DNA of 18,410 bases from assembly GCA_964510495.1 (NCBI GenBank), contig CAZECR010000021.1:1-18410 (forward strand), read 5' to 3'. This DNA is from CAZECR01 sp964510495 (GTDB lineage: Bacteria > Patescibacteriota > Patescibacteriia > Magasanikbacterales > GWA2-37-8). The notes beneath the pieces are model-generated. The model worked only from the letters and a program-made list of their open reading frames with translations. It was not told the origin of the DNA and made no database searches. Made by a program: the position numbers and the translations under genes. This document shows, one piece after another, positions 6,331 through 14,315 of the stretch (positions within the stretch are counted from its first letter, which is position 1; every line of letters begins with the position of its first letter).

Positions 6331-6359
6331 TTGACCTTTTAGAGCGACTGCGCTATACT
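6331..6359 (+). promoter_or_regulatory. Promoter of the infB-trxA-DUF4349 unit
   Basis: TTGACC (6331-6336), 17-nt spacer, TATACT (6354-6359). Initiation near 6366 leaves a 27-nt leader without an SD before the IF-2 ATG. Confidence 0.8.
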
Positions 6360-6392
6360 CAAGCAATAATTACTCATTTTTAGATCGCTCTC

Positions 6393-8408
6393 ATGAATGT
6401 TTCCGAACTTGCTCGCTCGCTGCGTATTCACCCTCAAAAACTCCTGACTATTTTACCGGAGTTTGGTTTTGATATTGGTGCTCGCGCCGTGAAGGTTGAC
6501 GACCGTGTTGCTCAGCAGATCCAGCGCGAATGGCGCCGTATCAAGTTTGTTTTGGAAGAGCGGGAACGAGCGGAGAAAGAAAAACAAAAAGAATTAGAAA
6601 AAGAACAGCGCCGCGAAAGTGGTATCAGTGTTTCGATTCCAAGTGTCTTGACGGTTAAAGATTTGGCTGAACGCCTCAGTTTACCGATCAACAAACTCAT
6701 TTTAGAACTCATGAAGAATGGCATTCTGGCTACCCAGAATGAAAATATCGATCATGATACTGGTGTCTTACTGGCTCAAGAATTAGGCTTTACCGTAGCT
6801 GATGGAGGCACAGAAGCAGAAGCCCCAGATACACATCTTGAAAATTTAGCAACTATGCTTGCGGGGGACATGACTACGCCACGCGCACCGGTAATTGTTG
6901 TTATGGGTCACGTTGACCATGGTAAAACAACTTTGCTCGATTCGATTCGAAGCGCGAATGTTGCCAGCCGCGAAGCCGGTGGTATTACCCAGCATATTGG
7001 TGCGTATCAAGTTATTTGGACCAACCCGATTTCTAAAGAAGAAACACCGCTGACGTTTATCGACACTCCAGGTCACGAAGCTTTCACCGTAATGCGCAGT
7101 CGTGGCGCCAAGGTAGCGGACATTGCTATTCTCGTGGTTGCAGCGGACGATGGTATCAAACCGCAGACTGTGGAAGCGATCAACATTATCAAAGCAGCTA
7201 AACTGCCGTTCATTGTTGCAATCAATAAAATCGATAAACCAGGTGCCGATGTCGAACGTGTTCGTGCTGCCCTTGGTCAGTACAATATTATTCCGCAAGA
7301 ATGGGGTGGTGATACAGTCATGGTAGAAATTTCAGCTAAACAAAAACTTAACATTGATAAAACACTCGACGCGTTACTTTTGGTCGCTGATTTATACAAA
7401 GACACGATCAAGGCCAATCCGAGTCGCCCAGCCGCCGGAACAGTTATTGAAGCGCGCGTGGATAAAGGCGAAGGTGCAGTTGTTACTATTCTCGTCCAAA
7501 CTGGCACACTTCGCGTTAATGATCCGCTTGTTGTGAATGGTGAAATTTACGGTAAAGTTCGTGCGCTTAAAAATTATCGCACGGAAGCAATTACCGAAGC
7601 CGGCCCAAGTACTCCGGTCAGAATCTTGGGTTTCAAAATTGCGCCGCAGGTAGGGGACATTTTGGATATTGCGCAGGCAGGTACAGCAACGCTCGTAAAT
7701 ATGAAGAGTAAGCGTACGCAGCAAACCGGTGCCGAAAAACAAGTTGTTAGCCAGAAAAATGAATCAGAAGATGAAGAAGATCAGAAAAAAGTGCTTAATG
7801 TGGTTATTAAAGCCGACACCCTTGGATCGCTCGAAGCAATTATTGGTTCCCTCGAAAAAATTAAAAATGATGAAGCGAATGTACGTGTGGTTGGTAAAGG
7901 ACTCGGCAATATTATGGCTGATGACGTAACGACAGCCGAAACTGCCAACGCAACGCTGTTCGCTTTCAACGTTACTAAAACTCCGATTGCTCAGGAAATG
8001 ATTCAGAAGACTGGTGTGCGTTTCAAAGAATACAAAGTCATCTACGATCTGTTTGATGAAGTGAAAGACGAGCTCGAAAAAATGCTTAACCCGGAATTTA
8101 TTACGACCGAACTTGGTCACCTGAAAGTCCTTGCGATTTTCCGTACGGCCAAGAATTCAATGATCGTCGGTGGACGTGTTGAAGGGGGTAAAATGTTCAA
8201 AGATACCAAAGCCCGCATCAAGCGTGACGGCCAAATTATTGGCCTTGGTAAGATTTCTGCGCTCCAAAGTGGTAAGCAGTCCGTGAACGAGCTTCCCGAA
8301 GGTAACGAAGGTGGTGTACAATATGATGGTAAGGTTAAGGTAGAAGAAGGGGATATCATTCAATGCTATAAAGAAGAGAAGAAAGAGAAGAAATTGGTCT
8401 TAAACTAA
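6393..8408 (+). CDS. infB: Translation initiation factor IF-2
   Basis: 671 residues. This GTPase delivers initiator fMet-tRNA to the 30S subunit and promotes subunit joining. Two IF2_N-like segments are visible: MNVSELARSLRIHPQKLL at the start, and VLTVKDLAERLSLPINKLI around residue 85. A charged Glu/Lys linker joins them. The G domain follows, with GHVDHGKT (172-179, P-loop), DTPGHE (224-229, switch II) and NKID (278-281). Domains II, III and C follow, ending EEKKEKKLVLN. The N-terminal extension is short compared with the ~890-residue E. coli protein, as in many small-genome bacteria. The ATG lacks an SD. It heads a rightward unit with trxA 24 nt downstream. Confidence 0.98.
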   Translation: MNVSELARSLRIHPQKLLTILPEFGFDIGARAVKVDDRVAQQIQREWRRIKFVLEERERAEKEKQKELEKEQRRESGISVSIPSVLTVKDLAERLSLPINKLILELMKNGILATQNENIDHDTGVLLAQELGFTVADGGTEAEAPDTHLENLATMLAGDMTTPRAPVIVVMGHVDHGKTTLLDSIRSANVASREAGGITQHIGAYQVIWTNPISKEETPLTFIDTPGHEAFTVMRSRGAKVADIAILVVAADDGIKPQTVEAINIIKAAKLPFIVAINKIDKPGADVERVRAALGQYNIIPQEWGGDTVMVEISAKQKLNIDKTLDALLLVADLYKDTIKANPSRPAAGTVIEARVDKGEGAVVTILVQTGTLRVNDPLVVNGEIYGKVRALKNYRTEAITEAGPSTPVRILGFKIAPQVGDILDIAQAGTATLVNMKSKRTQQTGAEKQVVSQKNESEDEEDQKKVLNVVIKADTLGSLEAIIGSLEKIKNDEANVRVVGKGLGNIMADDVTTAETANATLFAFNVTKTPIAQEMIQKTGVRFKEYKVIYDLFDEVKDELEKMLNPEFITTELGHLKVLAIFRTAKNSMIVGGRVEGGKMFKDTKARIKRDGQIIGLGKISALQSGKQSVNELPEGNEGGVQYDGKVKVEEGDIIQCYKEEKKEKKLVLN

Positions 8409-8432
8409 ACCATACTCATTTAATATACTTTT

Positions 8433-8759
8433 ATGGAACACGTTTTTACTGACGCAAATTTTGAAGCTGAAGTTTTGAAATCTGACAAAATCGTTTTTGT
8501 AGATTTTTGGGCTCCTTGGTGCGGACCGTGTCAAATGATGGGCCCTATTGTTGAAGGCCTTTCACATGAATACGAAGGTAAGAATATTAAGATCGGTAAA
8601 GTGAACGTGGATGAAAATCCAAATACTGCTGGCCAGTACAACGTTCTCAGTATTCCAAGCTTTCTTCTTTTTAAGGATGGCAAAATGATCGACACGGTTG
8701 TGGGCGGTGTTCAGAAAGAAAAGTTGCAGGAAATGATCAACAAGCATCTCGTCGTTTAA
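8433..8759 (+). CDS. trxA: Thioredoxin
   Basis: 108 residues, the standard size of thioredoxin, a cytosolic protein-disulfide reductase. The active site is FWAPWCGPCQ (Cys30 and Cys33 in the canonical WCGPC). The cis-proline loop SIPSF and the KDGKMIDTVVGGVQKEKL terminal fold are present. No signal peptide is seen, so it is cytoplasmic. It lies between infB and a membrane protein gene, with 24 and 19 nt spacers, and is probably co-transcribed with infB. The start lacks an SD. No thioredoxin reductase is visible in this window. Confidence 0.97.
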   Translation: MEHVFTDANFEAEVLKSDKIVFVDFWAPWCGPCQMMGPIVEGLSHEYEGKNIKIGKVNVDENPNTAGQYNVLSIPSFLLFKDGKMIDTVVGGVQKEKLQEMINKHLVV

Positions 8760-8778
8760 TTTTTTAACATACTTTTGT

Positions 8779-9705
8779 ATGTCGTCACGTGCGCGCTCCA
8801 TTGTTTTTTTAATAGTGGCGGTATGTATTATAACTGTTAGTATCGGTAGCGTGTTTTGGCAAAAAGGCATGGATATGATGTCTACGTCATCGGGCAGTCA
8901 AGCAATGATGTACGACGAATCAGATGTTACAGAGGAAGCATACGGCGCTGCCTCTGATCGCGCGCTTGTTGGTAATATTGTTGCTCGTGCTCCATCGTAT
9001 GGTGGCGGAGCAACTGAAGTGGCGGCTAATAATCGCCTGGTCGTACGCACCGGGTATTTGTCGCTGGTCGTTAAAGATGTAGCGTGGACTATCGAGCAGA
9101 TTACGAAGTATGCTGCCGAGCATGGAGGATTTATTGCCAATAGTACCCTTGAAAAAAAAGCAGTTGCCCCGGTCGGAAGTGTGACGCTGCGGGTTGCGGC
9201 CAAAGACTACGAAGCGACACTGCAGGAAATGAAGAACTATGGCGAGGTGGTCAGTCAGACGACCAATGGCCAGGACATTACTGAAGAATACGTCGACCTC
9301 GATTCACGTCTTAAAAATTTACAAGCTACAGAAGCGCAGCTCCTCGAAATTATGAAACGCGCCGGGAAAATTTCAGAAGTATTAGAGGTGCAAAATCAAC
9401 TCACACAGACTCGTAGTGAAATTGAAGTGATTACCGGACGGATGAAATATTTGAAACAAAGTGCTGAATTTTCAACCTTGACCGTAAATATTGCAACCGA
9501 TCCGTCAGCCTTGCCGACGTTTGAAAATGATGGTCAGGAATGGAAACCAGTTGGTGTAGTCAAAGAAGCGCTTCGCGAGCTTATTGCTTTTGGCCAGTCA
9601 CTGGTGAATGTCTTAATTTGGGTCGCTATCTTCTCGCCGCTCTGGGGCGCGGCACTGTTAATTCTTTGGTTGGTTGGTCGCAGATTACGTAAACCAATAG
9701 TCTAA
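8779..9705 (+). CDS. DUF4349 domain membrane protein
   Basis: 308 residues. It has an N-terminal membrane segment (IVFLIVAVCIITVSIGSVF), a low-complexity linker, then a domain from about residue 85 to 245 with features of DUF4349: NRLVVRTGYLSLVVKD, VTLRVAAKDYEATLQEM, ITEEYVDLDSRLKNLQATE and a coiled-coil stretch to TGRMKYLKQSAEFSTLTVNI. A C-terminal transmembrane helix (VLIWVAIFSPLWGAALLILW) and a basic tail follow. The domain is probably extracytoplasmic. The family is of unknown function; some members are annotated as putative lipoproteins or envelope proteins. It ends the infB unit, followed by a strong terminator. Confidence 0.85.
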   Translation: MSSRARSIVFLIVAVCIITVSIGSVFWQKGMDMMSTSSGSQAMMYDESDVTEEAYGAASDRALVGNIVARAPSYGGGATEVAANNRLVVRTGYLSLVVKDVAWTIEQITKYAAEHGGFIANSTLEKKAVAPVGSVTLRVAAKDYEATLQEMKNYGEVVSQTTNGQDITEEYVDLDSRLKNLQATEAQLLEIMKRAGKISEVLEVQNQLTQTRSEIEVITGRMKYLKQSAEFSTLTVNIATDPSALPTFENDGQEWKPVGVVKEALRELIAFGQSLVNVLIWVAIFSPLWGAALLILWLVGRRLRKPIV

Positions 9706-9757
9706 AATATCTTGGGAGGGGTTTGCTTGCTGAATTGATATCTTTTATATATGAGAG

Positions 9758-9786
9758 AAGCGGCCTTTCTAAGGCCGCTTTTTTTC
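9758..9786 (+). terminator. Rho-independent terminator of the infB-trxA-DUF4349 unit
   Basis: AAGCGGCC (9758-9765) pairs perfectly with GGCCGCTT (9773-9780) around TTTCTAA, followed by a T-tract through about 9785. Confidence 0.93.
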
Positions 9787-9790
9787 TCCT

Positions 9791-9890
9791 NNNNNNNNNN
9801 NNNNNNNNNNNNNNNNNNNNNNNNNNNNNNNNNNNNNNNNNNNNNNNNNNNNNNNNNNNNNNNNNNNNNNNNNNNNNNNNNNNNNNNNNN
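9791..9890. other. Assembly gap (100 N)
   Basis: A fixed-size N run between the terminator of the preceding unit and the mutM promoter. The flanks share no duplicated sequence, so unlike the gap at 5091-5190 this hides real sequence of unknown length and content. Confidence 0.95.
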
Positions 9891-9950
9891 ATAGATCTGG
9901 GGAATTGATCCCTCATGTGCGGGGTGCCCTCCAAGGTCTGTAATAGAAAC

Positions 9951-9959
9951 TGATATAAT
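9951..9959 (+). promoter_or_regulatory. Extended -10 promoter of mutM
   Basis: TGA followed by TATAAT (9954-9959), a perfect -10 with a TG extension. No convincing -35 is seen. The expected start is near 9966, giving a leader of about 29 nt with no SD. Confidence 0.6.
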
Positions 9960-9994
9960 CTATAGACATACATTTTTTAGTCTGTCAATCCTCT

Positions 9995-10858
9995 ATGCCT
10001 GAATTACCCGAAGTTGAAACAATCCGCCAAGATCTGCGTGACAAGGTGCTCCATAAAAAAATTACTCAGTTCGAAGCGCTCTACCCAAAAGTCGCGGCGG
10101 GTAAGCCCAAGGAAGTGGCTGCTTTTTTGATCGGTAAAAAAATTAAGGAAATTGATCGGCGTGGTAAGTTGATGATTTTTCGTTTTGAAAAAACCACCAA
10201 TGTACTTTTAGTACATCTTAAAATGACCGGGCAGTTAGTCTACGTCTTTAAAAATACGATTGTTGGCGGCGGGCATAGTTTTAAAACTTTGAATACACAA
10301 TTGCCTGATAAGTTTACCGGCGCTATTTTTACCTTTACGGATAAATCCAAATTATTTTTTAATGACCTGCGTAAATTCGGCTATCTCAAATTAGCCGATA
10401 GCGCAGCGCTCGAAAAAGTACTGCAAGGTTTTGGTATCGAGCCGTTAACTCTAGAATTCACGTTTGCGAAATTTTCGACACTGCTCAAAACCAAAAAAAT
10501 GAATATTAAAGCCTTGCTTTTGAACCAGGCGTTAATTGCTGGAGTGGGGAATATTTACGCCGATGAAATCTGTCATGCGGCCGGGGTTTTGCCGACCCAC
10601 CGGACAGCCACGTTAACATCGGCCGAAATTAAGAAGTTGTACCAAGCGTCGAACGCTATTATTAAAAAAGCAATTAAATTTCGAGGCACCACCTTTAACA
10701 ACTATATTGATAGCGAAGGCAACAAAGGAAATTTTTCCGCCCACCTTAAAGTGTATGGCTCCAAAAATGCTCGTTGTAAAACCTGTAAAACTGGAATAAT
10801 TGAAAAAACAAAGGTTGCCGGTCGCGGAACGCATTTTTGTCGCATGTGTCAGCGATAG
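9995..10858 (+). CDS. mutM: Formamidopyrimidine-DNA glycosylase
   Basis: 287 residues. This bifunctional glycosylase/AP lyase excises 8-oxoguanine and formamidopyrimidines. It begins MPELPEVETI, where after Met removal the N-terminal Pro is the nucleophile and the next Glu is catalytic. RRGKLMIF carries the conserved lysine. VHLKMTGQL and NDLRKFGYL follow. The helix-two-turn-helix region is LLLNQALIAGVGNIYADEIC. The C-terminal zinc finger has CKTC and CRMC pairs with GRGTHFC, including the conserved Arg. All key residues seem intact, so it should be active. With the mutY-like gene in the same window, both main enzymes of the oxidised-guanine pathway are present. The start lacks an SD. Confidence 0.97.
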   Translation: MPELPEVETIRQDLRDKVLHKKITQFEALYPKVAAGKPKEVAAFLIGKKIKEIDRRGKLMIFRFEKTTNVLLVHLKMTGQLVYVFKNTIVGGGHSFKTLNTQLPDKFTGAIFTFTDKSKLFFNDLRKFGYLKLADSAALEKVLQGFGIEPLTLEFTFAKFSTLLKTKKMNIKALLLNQALIAGVGNIYADEICHAAGVLPTHRTATLTSAEIKKLYQASNAIIKKAIKFRGTTFNNYIDSEGNKGNFSAHLKVYGSKNARCKTCKTGIIEKTKVAGRGTHFCRMCQR

Positions 10859-10914
10859 GTAGATACGCCAGTACATCGTAGTTGTGTCGGGGCAGTAGGT
10901 TTTTATTGCGAAGC

Positions 10915-10942
10915 TTGACGTTTGGGTTTTTTAATGTAAGAT
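10915..10942 (+). promoter_or_regulatory. Promoter of GC-rich gene 4
   Basis: TTGACG (10915-10920), 16-nt AT-rich spacer, TAAGAT (10937-10942). It is followed by a short leader and the SD GAGGAG (10965-10970) 6 nt before a GTG start. The composition changes from AT-rich to GC-rich within the leader. Confidence 0.7.
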
Positions 10943-10976
10943 GTCAGGGCTTAACAACCCAATCGAGGAGTCAGTC

Positions 10977-11417
10977 GTGAAAAAGTTCGCTCGTCCGCTT
11001 GCCGCAGGCCTACTCGTCATGGCTTCGGGATGCAGCCCCAGCTTGCTTGCCGTCGCCCAGTACCACCAGGGTGATCCGAAAAATTTTGTGCTTCAAAGGC
11101 AGGAAACGGGTCGCCGAGTCTCCTGTCAGCTCGATCTTGCCGATGGCATGCCTCACTTTTTCGTGGGGCCGGGCGCTACTCGTACCTCCACGGTCAGCTG
11201 TGTGAATGGATCCAGCACCCTGACCTGTCCCAAGGGCTTGGTCGGAGGTGAGATCGTTCCCGGGCTCGTCTATCCCAGGAGTGGTCAAGAGCAATTCACC
11301 ATCCGGCCCTCGACGCGCAGGCCCGTGCCCGGGCAAGGTAACCTCGTGCGTATGAACGTGCTTCCGGTTCCGTGGAACAAGGGGCTGCTCTACATGCGCC
11401 AGGTCTGCGTTCAGTAA
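10977..11417 (+). CDS. Putative lipoprotein (GC-rich gene 4)
   Basis: 146 residues from a GTG at 10977, backed by SD GAGGAG with 6-nt spacing. An ATG at 10941 is in frame but lacks an SD and lies at the -10 element. The N-terminus MKKFARPLAAGLLVMASGC is a lipoprotein signal with lipobox MASGC. The mature protein has four further cysteines (SCQLD, SCVNG, TCPKG, VCVQ at the very end), likely in disulfides, and no family I recognise. Its GC content is high but seems lower than that of the other three GC-rich genes, and some codons are AT-rich (AAA AAT TTT), which may mean older transfer and partial amelioration. It sits alone between mutM and leuS with its own promoter and terminator. Confidence 0.78.
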   Translation: MKKFARPLAAGLLVMASGCSPSLLAVAQYHQGDPKNFVLQRQETGRRVSCQLDLADGMPHFFVGPGATRTSTVSCVNGSSTLTCPKGLVGGEIVPGLVYPRSGQEQFTIRPSTRRPVPGQGNLVRMNVLPVPWNKGLLYMRQVCVQ

Positions 11418-11487
11418 TTGACCACTCACCGCGCTTCAGGGTGCTAGCGTACATTCTTTGTTCTTATCAAATCCCATTTTGGGCAGG

Positions 11488-11511
11488 GACGTTGCTCGTA
11501 GTCGCAGCGTC
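11488..11511 (+). repeat. Hairpin between GC-rich gene 4 and its terminator
   Basis: GACGTTGC (11488-11495) pairs with GCAGCGTC (11504-11511) with one G-U wobble and an 8-nt loop, immediately before the U-rich terminator. Two stacked hairpins thus end this unit. Confidence 0.45.
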
Positions 11512-11517
11512 AGAAAC

Positions 11518-11549
11518 AAAAAAGACGAATTTTTCGTCTTTTTTGTTTT
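11518..11549 (+). terminator. Strong Rho-independent terminator of GC-rich gene 4
   Basis: AAAAAAGACGAA (11518-11529) pairs perfectly with TTCGTCTTTTTT (11533-11544) around TTT and continues into a T-rich tract. Symmetric A- and T-tracts could make it bidirectional. Confidence 0.92.
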
Positions 11550-11551
11550 GC

Positions 11552-11580
11552 TTGATTTTACTTGGTATTTTGAGTAAACT
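11552..11580 (+). promoter_or_regulatory. Promoter of leuS
   Basis: TTGATT (11552-11557), 17-nt spacer, TAAACT (11575-11580). Initiation near 11587 leaves about 32 nt before the preferred ATG at 11619, with no SD. Confidence 0.55.
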
Positions 11581-11618
11581 AGTTCTATTCAAACCTATAG
11601 ATGATTAGTTACTACGTT

Positions 11619-14288
11619 ATGAAAAAGTACAATCCGGAGGCAATTGAAAAGAAATGGCAAAAATATTGGGACGCCAACCAGACTTTTGCTGCGAGCGATG
11701 ATGCACAAAGACAAAAGTTTTACGCCCTCATTGAATTTCCGTACCCGTCGGGTGCGGGTTTGCACGTAGGTCATCCGCGCCCCTTCACGGCTATGGACGT
11801 CGTTTCCCGCAAAAAAAGAATGGAAGGGTTCAACGTGCTCTATCCAATTGGTTTTGATGCCTTTGGGCTCCCTACTGAAAATTACGCCATTAAAACTGGT
11901 CGTCCACCAGCTGAAGTTACGGCTGAAAATATTGCCACCTTTACGCGCCAACTTAAATCGCTCGGATTTGGTTTTGATTGGTCGCGCGTTATCGACACAA
12001 CAGATCCCAAATATTATAAATGGACACAGTGGTTATTTTTACAATTTTTTAAAGCAGGACTTGCCTACAAAAAAAATCAACCTATTAACTGGTGTCCGAA
12101 AGATAAGATCGGTCTCGCGAACGAAGAAGTGGTCAGCGGCTGCTGCGAGCGCTGCGGCACGCCCGTCGAAGCACGCAACAAAGAACAGTGGATGCTGGCA
12201 ATCACTAAATATGCAGAAAAATTATTACAAGGTTTAGAAGAAGTAAATTATATTCCCGAAGCCAAAGCGCAGCAGCAAAATTGGATCGGCAAAAGTGAAG
12301 GCGCCGAAATTACCTTTCCACTTCAGGTGGCAGGCGAGCCCGATGGAAAATATTCCGTAACCGTTTTTACCACGCGCCCGGATACGCTGTTCGGTGTTAC
12401 CTATATTGCGATTGCCCCTGAGGTTGCCAAAAAATGGCTCGAAGCAGGGTGGCAGACTACAGTTGGAGTCACTGCCTACATTGACGAAGTCATTGCTGCT
12501 AGGGCCGTTATGAACACACGCGAAGAGCCGGAAAAAACCGGTATGCCGACTGGTGTGATGGCTGTTAACCCGGCAACAGGTGAATCGGTGCCTGTGCTGA
12601 TTACCAATTATGTTGTGGCGACTGTGGGTACGGGGGCAGTAATGGGCGTGCCAGCGCATGATGAACGCGATTTTGATTTTGCAAAAAAGTATAATATACC
12701 CGTAAGGCAAGTAGTCGCGCCGCTATTTACTGAAACAGCCAATCCACCGATCCTGGGCAAAAAAACAGTCCGCCGCAAAACAGTCCATGCTATTGTCTGT
12801 CGTAAAAGTGACGGGGCGATTTTGATGCTTTCGTGGAAAGGTGCAGTCTGGGGCAGCCGTCTACCGCACACCTTTATTATTGGCGGGGTAGAAGAGGGAG
12901 AAGATGTGGTTGAGGCAGCGAAACGCGAAATTATCGAGGAAACAGGGTATACAAATATTCGTTTTATTCGATCGCTTGGAGTGGAATTTCATACCACCTA
13001 CTATGCAGCACATAAAGATGAAAATCGGTATGCCGAAATTCATCCATTGTATTTTGAGCTCGATGATGAAACAAAGAACGGGGTGGAAGCAGCTGAAAGC
13101 GACAAACATGATCCTGTTTGGATACCGGCTGCTGACGCAGGTAAATTCGTGAATGTGGTCGACGGACCTTTTGAATGGAACTGGTTTTCTTCCGGTGGAA
13201 TGGCGCTGCCTGATGACGGTATTGTAATTAATTCCGGAGAATTTTCAGGCTTGACCTCTCAAGAGGCTCGAGAAAAAATTACCGAGAAATTCGGTGTTGC
13301 CAAAACCAATTACAAACTCCGTGACTGGGTCTTTTCGCGCCAGCGCTATTGGGGCGAACCGATTCCGATTGTAATCTGTGACAAGTGCGGTTATGTTCCA
13401 GTGCCCGAAGATCAATTACCACTTACGCTCCCACCGGTCGAAAAATACGAACCGACCGATACTGGAGAGTCGCCGTTGTCTAAAATTACGGACTGGGTGA
13501 ATACGACCTGTCCCACATGCGCCGGCCTAGCAAAGCGCGAAACCGACACGATGCCGAACTGGGCCGGGTCGAGTTGGTATTGGTTGCGCTATATGGACCC
13601 CGACAACGACAGAGCTTTCGCCGCTTCAGAAAAATTGAAGTACTGGGCGCCGGTCGATTGGTACAATGGTGGCAATGAACATACGGTGCTGCATTTGCTG
13701 TATTCTCGTTTCTGGAATCAATTTTTGTTTGANNNNNNNNNNNNNNNNNNNNNNNNNNNNNNNNNNNNNNNNNNNNNNNNNNNNNNNNNNNNNNNNNNNN
13801 NNNNNNNNNNNNNNNNNNNNNNNNNNNNNNNNTATAAATTAGCTCACCGTTTGGTCGCTAAAGTTACGACAGATATTGATGAAATGAAATTCAATACAGC
13901 GGTTGCTAAGATGATGGAGTTTATGAATGAAATGAGTGGTTTTACAAGTATCGCAAAAACAGTTTACGAAATGCTCATCAAAGTTTTGGCTCCGTTTGCG
14001 CCGCATATTACCGAAGAGCTCTGGGGTGATGTTCTTAAGAACGAAGGAAGCGTTGCGCTGGCCGAATGGCCAATCGCGGACTCACAGTGGCTTGTGGATG
14101 ATACCTTTACATTGGTTATTCAGGTAAACGGCAAAGTTCGTGATCAATTGATTGTCTCTAAAGAGTTATCAGAAGATGCGGTTAAAAAATTGGCCCTCGC
14201 GAGTGATAAAATTGTAGCCAAACTCGAAGGCAAGGAGCCGAAAAAAATAATTTACGTTAAAGGAAAATTAGTAAGTATCGTGGTCTAA
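11619..14288 (+). CDS. leuS: Leucyl-tRNA synthetase with a Nudix domain inserted in the editing region
   Basis: Charges tRNA-Leu with leucine. Start chosen at ATG 11619 (MKKYNPEAIEKKWQKYW, the family's usual beginning); an in-frame ATG at 11601 is only 14 nt from the expected transcript start. HVGH (residues 49-52) is the HIGH motif. Zinc-type cysteines lie in NWCPKD and GCCERCG. The CP1 editing domain shows FTTRPDTLFGVTY and GVPAHDERDFDFA. From about residue 380 to 524 a complete Nudix domain interrupts CP1, with a Nudix box at 422-444 (REIIEETGY at 436-444), before the CP1 strand resumes at DDGIVINSGEFSGL. The KMSKS loop is missing because of an N-gap (13733-13832). By alignment from memory to E. 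coli LeuRS roughly 150 residues should lie there, not 33. The C-terminal anticodon-binding and terminal domains (FNTAV, APHITEELWG, QVNGKVRDQL) are present. No SD. Confidence 0.95.
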   Translation: MKKYNPEAIEKKWQKYWDANQTFAASDDAQRQKFYALIEFPYPSGAGLHVGHPRPFTAMDVVSRKKRMEGFNVLYPIGFDAFGLPTENYAIKTGRPPAEVTAENIATFTRQLKSLGFGFDWSRVIDTTDPKYYKWTQWLFLQFFKAGLAYKKNQPINWCPKDKIGLANEEVVSGCCERCGTPVEARNKEQWMLAITKYAEKLLQGLEEVNYIPEAKAQQQNWIGKSEGAEITFPLQVAGEPDGKYSVTVFTTRPDTLFGVTYIAIAPEVAKKWLEAGWQTTVGVTAYIDEVIAARAVMNTREEPEKTGMPTGVMAVNPATGESVPVLITNYVVATVGTGAVMGVPAHDERDFDFAKKYNIPVRQVVAPLFTETANPPILGKKTVRRKTVHAIVCRKSDGAILMLSWKGAVWGSRLPHTFIIGGVEEGEDVVEAAKREIIEETGYTNIRFIRSLGVEFHTTYYAAHKDENRYAEIHPLYFELDDETKNGVEAAESDKHDPVWIPAADAGKFVNVVDGPFEWNWFSSGGMALPDDGIVINSGEFSGLTSQEAREKITEKFGVAKTNYKLRDWVFSRQRYWGEPIPIVICDKCGYVPVPEDQLPLTLPPVEKYEPTDTGESPLSKITDWVNTTCPTCAGLAKRETDTMPNWAGSSWYWLRYMDPDNDRAFAASEKLKYWAPVDWYNGGNEHTVLHLLYSRFWNQFLFXXXXXXXXXXXXXXXXXXXXXXXXXXXXXXXXXXYKLAHRLVAKVTTDIDEMKFNTAVAKMMEFMNEMSGFTSIAKTVYEMLIKVLAPFAPHITEELWGDVLKNEGSVALAEWPIADSQWLVDDTFTLVIQVNGKVRDQLIVSKELSEDAVKKLALASDKIVAKLEGKEPKKIIYVKGKLVSIVV
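12757..13190 (+). other. Nudix hydrolase domain embedded in LeuRS
   Basis: Inside leuS, about 145 residues from KTVRRKTVHAIV to about GPFEWNW. The Nudix box at 12882-12950 fits G-x5-E-x7-REUxEExGU exactly, with the metal-binding REIIEE glutamates intact, so catalytic activity is plausible. Nudix enzymes hydrolyse nucleoside diphosphate-linked substrates. What this one acts on is not visible. Confidence 0.92.
13733..13832. other. Assembly gap (100 N) inside leuS
   Basis: This removes the end of the catalytic core, including the expected KMSKS signature, between LYSRFWNQFLF and KLAHRLVAKVTTDI. The flanks share no duplicated sequence. The reading frame happens to continue across it, but the true gap is probably larger than 100 nt. 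Confidence 0.95.
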
Positions 14289-14315
14289 TGTTTTTGTTCC
14301 CACGCGCTTGTCCGT

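Noticed and set aside
8424..8429. TATACT just before trxA, and a similar CATACT before the DUF4349 gene
   Set aside because: The hexamers are so close to the ATGs that the transcript start would fall inside the coding sequence; no -35 is seen. These genes are more likely read from the infB promoter.
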